From assembly GCA_002388665.1 (NCBI GenBank), contig DGMY01000088.1, forward strand, positions 33,039 to 97,038: a DNA stretch of 64,000 bases. The letters are read 5' to 3'. The stretch's first letter is position 1, and the number at the start of each line of letters is the position of its first letter. This document shows positions 62,818-64,000 of the stretch, piece by piece. The notes below the pieces were generated by a model that saw only the letters and a program-made list of their open reading frames with translations, did no database searches and was not told the origin of the DNA. A program made the position numbers and the translations under genes. The stretch comes from Opitutia bacterium UBA4506. Lineage in GTDB: Bacteria; Verrucomicrobiota; Verrucomicrobiia; Opitutales; Puniceicoccaceae.

Positions 62818-63756
62818 ATGGCGGAAGGTTGGGAGACTCTTCGCCTGCTTTCCGAGCCGACTCGCGCTCGGATTCTGGCCCTCGTCAGGAGGGAAGAGCT
62901 TTCGGTTGCCGAACTCCAGGAAATCCTGGGGATGGGCCAATCGAGGATCTCTTCCCACCTGGGGCTCCTACGCCAGGGGAACTTGGTCGCCGATCGCCGA
63001 GAGGGAAAGCACTCCTTTTACGGGGTGAATCCCGCGCTGTCGGGACCCGTCCGGAATTTGGTGGAGTCGGCCTTAGTCGTCGCGGAGGACGAGGAGGTCT
63101 TTGCCGAAGATTTGCGGAACCTGGAGAGAATCCTCGCCCGTCGCAAGCAGGTTGCCGAGACCTATTTTAATCTAGTCGCCGGGCGATTGGGGCGCAGCTA
63201 TTGTCCCGGCCGCTCCTGGCAGGCTTTGGGGCATTTTCTTTTGTTGCTTTCACCTCGCATCCGGGTTGCTGACCTGGGGGCAGGAGAGGGAATGATCTCC
63301 CAGTTGCTCGCTCGCAATGCGGAGAAGGTTTTCTGTATCGATCGATCACCGCGAATGGTTGAGGTCGGGAAGGAGCTGGCTGAAAAGAATGGGTTGAAGA
63401 ACCTGGAGTATAAGCTCGGCGACATTGAATCGGTGCCGATGGAGGATGCGTCTGTCGAGTTGGCGATTCTCAGTCAGGCATTACACCACGCGGAGAAACC
63501 TCGGAAAGCCATCGAAGAGGCCTTCCGGATATTGAAACCGGGAGGGCGCCTGGCGGTGTTGGATCTTGCCGAGCATAGCTTTGAGAAAGCGCATGAGCTC
63601 TACGCGGACAAGTGGCTCGGGTTTTCGGAGAATGACCTGTATCAATATTTGCGCGACGCAGGCTTCCGGTCCGTGGAAGTGACTCCCGTCTCAAAGGAGG
63701 AGCAGGAACCGGGATTTGTGACCCTTCTGGCGACCGGATTGCGTCCGGGAGCGTAG
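62818..63756 (+). CDS. ArsR-type winged helix fused to a SAM methyltransferase
   Basis: A 312-residue two-domain protein. Residues 1-80 are an ArsR-type winged helix (RLLSEPTRARILALVRREEL, ELQEILGMGQSRISSHLGLL). Residues about 140-260 form a class I SAM methyltransferase with motif I VADLGAGEGMISQLLAR (near 147), the post-I acidic end CIDRSPRMVEV and SQALHHAEKPRKAI. Fusion proteins of this kind control methionine and SAM-cycle genes such as ahcY in several phyla and may read SAM levels. No metal-binding CxC motif of classical ArsR is seen. The downstream gene lies outside the window. Confidence 0.9.
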   Translation: MAEGWETLRLLSEPTRARILALVRREELSVAELQEILGMGQSRISSHLGLLRQGNLVADRREGKHSFYGVNPALSGPVRNLVESALVVAEDEEVFAEDLRNLERILARRKQVAETYFNLVAGRLGRSYCPGRSWQALGHFLLLLSPRIRVADLGAGEGMISQLLARNAEKVFCIDRSPRMVEVGKELAEKNGLKNLEYKLGDIESVPMEDASVELAILSQALHHAEKPRKAIEEAFRILKPGGRLAVLDLAEHSFEKAHELYADKWLGFSENDLYQYLRDAGFRSVEVTPVSKEEQEPGFVTLLATGLRPGA

Positions 63757-63822
63757 TGTCGGGATCATTGAGGCTCTTTCTCTCTGAGGTAGTCGCCTCT
63801 GCTGTGTGGTGAGAATGAGTTA

Positions 63823-64000
63823 GGTGGCCTCGATTCTGTGAATCGGGGAGGGTTGGATTGGCGGTCTGTTATACGGGCTCGGTTGTATGATCCCCCCGAG
63901 CCGAGTACGGAGGCTATTGATTCAAGGTGGCCTCGATTCTGTGAATCGGGGTGGGTCGGATTGGCGGTCTGGTATACGGGCTCGGTTGTATGATCCCCCC
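63823..64000 (+). repeat. 103-bp tandem repeat, two copies in the window
   Basis: A 75-base unit occurs at 63823-63897 and 63926-64000, with 3 mismatches, separated by 28 bases, giving a period of 103. Each unit starts with a 9-bp hairpin (CCTCGATTC-TGT-GAATCGGGG, one G-T pair) and ends with GGGCTCGG near a stretch ATGATCCCCCC. In copy 1, GGCTCGG can pair with CCGAGCC in the spacer. The array probably continues beyond the right edge. The period is not a multiple of three, so it does not encode a protein repeat. No known riboswitch or CRISPR pattern fits. Confidence 0.85.

Noticed and set aside
63823..64000. CRISPR array
   Set aside because: The repeated part is 75 bases and the gap 28 bases, with only two copies in view; no cas gene is nearby and repeat length is outside the CRISPR range.
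63757..64000. SAH or other SAM-type riboswitch before a SAM-cycle gene
   Set aside because: The region does not contain the conserved SAH riboswitch core and the two units are near-identical, unlike known tandem riboswitches.

Overview
The window looks like a chromosomal segment of a Gram-negative bacterium of the PVC superphylum, most likely a Verrucomicrobiota member near the Opitutales/Puniceicoccales. This placement is an inference. It rests on a GreA-type transcript cleavage factor with a very long N-terminal extension (the form known from Chlamydia and relatives), an LL-diaminopimelate aminotransferase (DapL), an McsA-McsB-ClpC locus as also found in Chlamydiota, and a diheme-type succinate dehydrogenase. 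An outer membrane is shown by an LptD-like barrel protein, TolC/NodT channels, KDO and mannose nucleotide pathway genes, and a small beta-barrel protein. DNA composition is moderately GC-rich and even. There is no prophage, integron or insertion sequence cluster; the only mobile-type gene is one RAYT-like (REP-associated) transposase.

Layout. 1-11 kb: the start of an efflux outer-membrane lipoprotein (reverse), then a forward run of a Cys/Met PLP enzyme, an M14 peptidase, a YfcH-like epimerase, a renalase-like FAD enzyme, a DMT permease and a PLD-family protein; then reverse nadB and panC, and forward dapL. 11-18.8 kb (reverse): a dynamin-like GTPase, a surface-sugar cluster (degT, kdsD, ruvX, manC) and uvrC. 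18.9-25.8 kb: cinA, the RAYT gene, glgB and an LptD-like barrel protein. 25.9-35.9 kb (reverse): a MacAB-TolC-like efflux operon, rnc, an orphan parA, and sdhCAB. 36.2-42.1 kb (forward): ilvE, mcsA, mcsB, clpC and a DUF1439 protein. 42.2-48.2 kb (reverse): a small outer-membrane protein, DoxX, two unknown membrane proteins, a CNNM/CorC-type protein and ppdK. 48.5-55.3 kb (forward): a YgjP-like metallopeptidase, an enoyl reductase, recR, a SMUG1-type uracil-DNA glycosylase and a large secreted beta-helix protein. 55.6-60.8 kb (reverse): a STAS protein, acnA, a peroxiredoxin and rsmB. 60.9-63.8 kb (forward): the long GreA and an ArsR-methyltransferase fusion. The window ends in a 103-bp tandem repeat.

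How the genes connect. Central metabolism is represented by aconitase, succinate dehydrogenase, pyruvate phosphate dikinase and glycogen branching enzyme. NAD, pantothenate, lysine/peptidoglycan and branched-chain amino acid synthesis each have one gene here. McsA, McsB and ClpC form a complete phosphoarginine-tagging and degradation set, with the known phosphoarginine-contact residues present, but no CtsR repressor gene beside it.

Most of the window is ordinary core genome. The least explained items are the tandem non-coding repeat at the right edge, the basic tail on pyruvate phosphate dikinase, the large secreted beta-helix protein, and two short unknown membrane proteins beside the CNNM gene. 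I did not find a convincing new multi-gene system.
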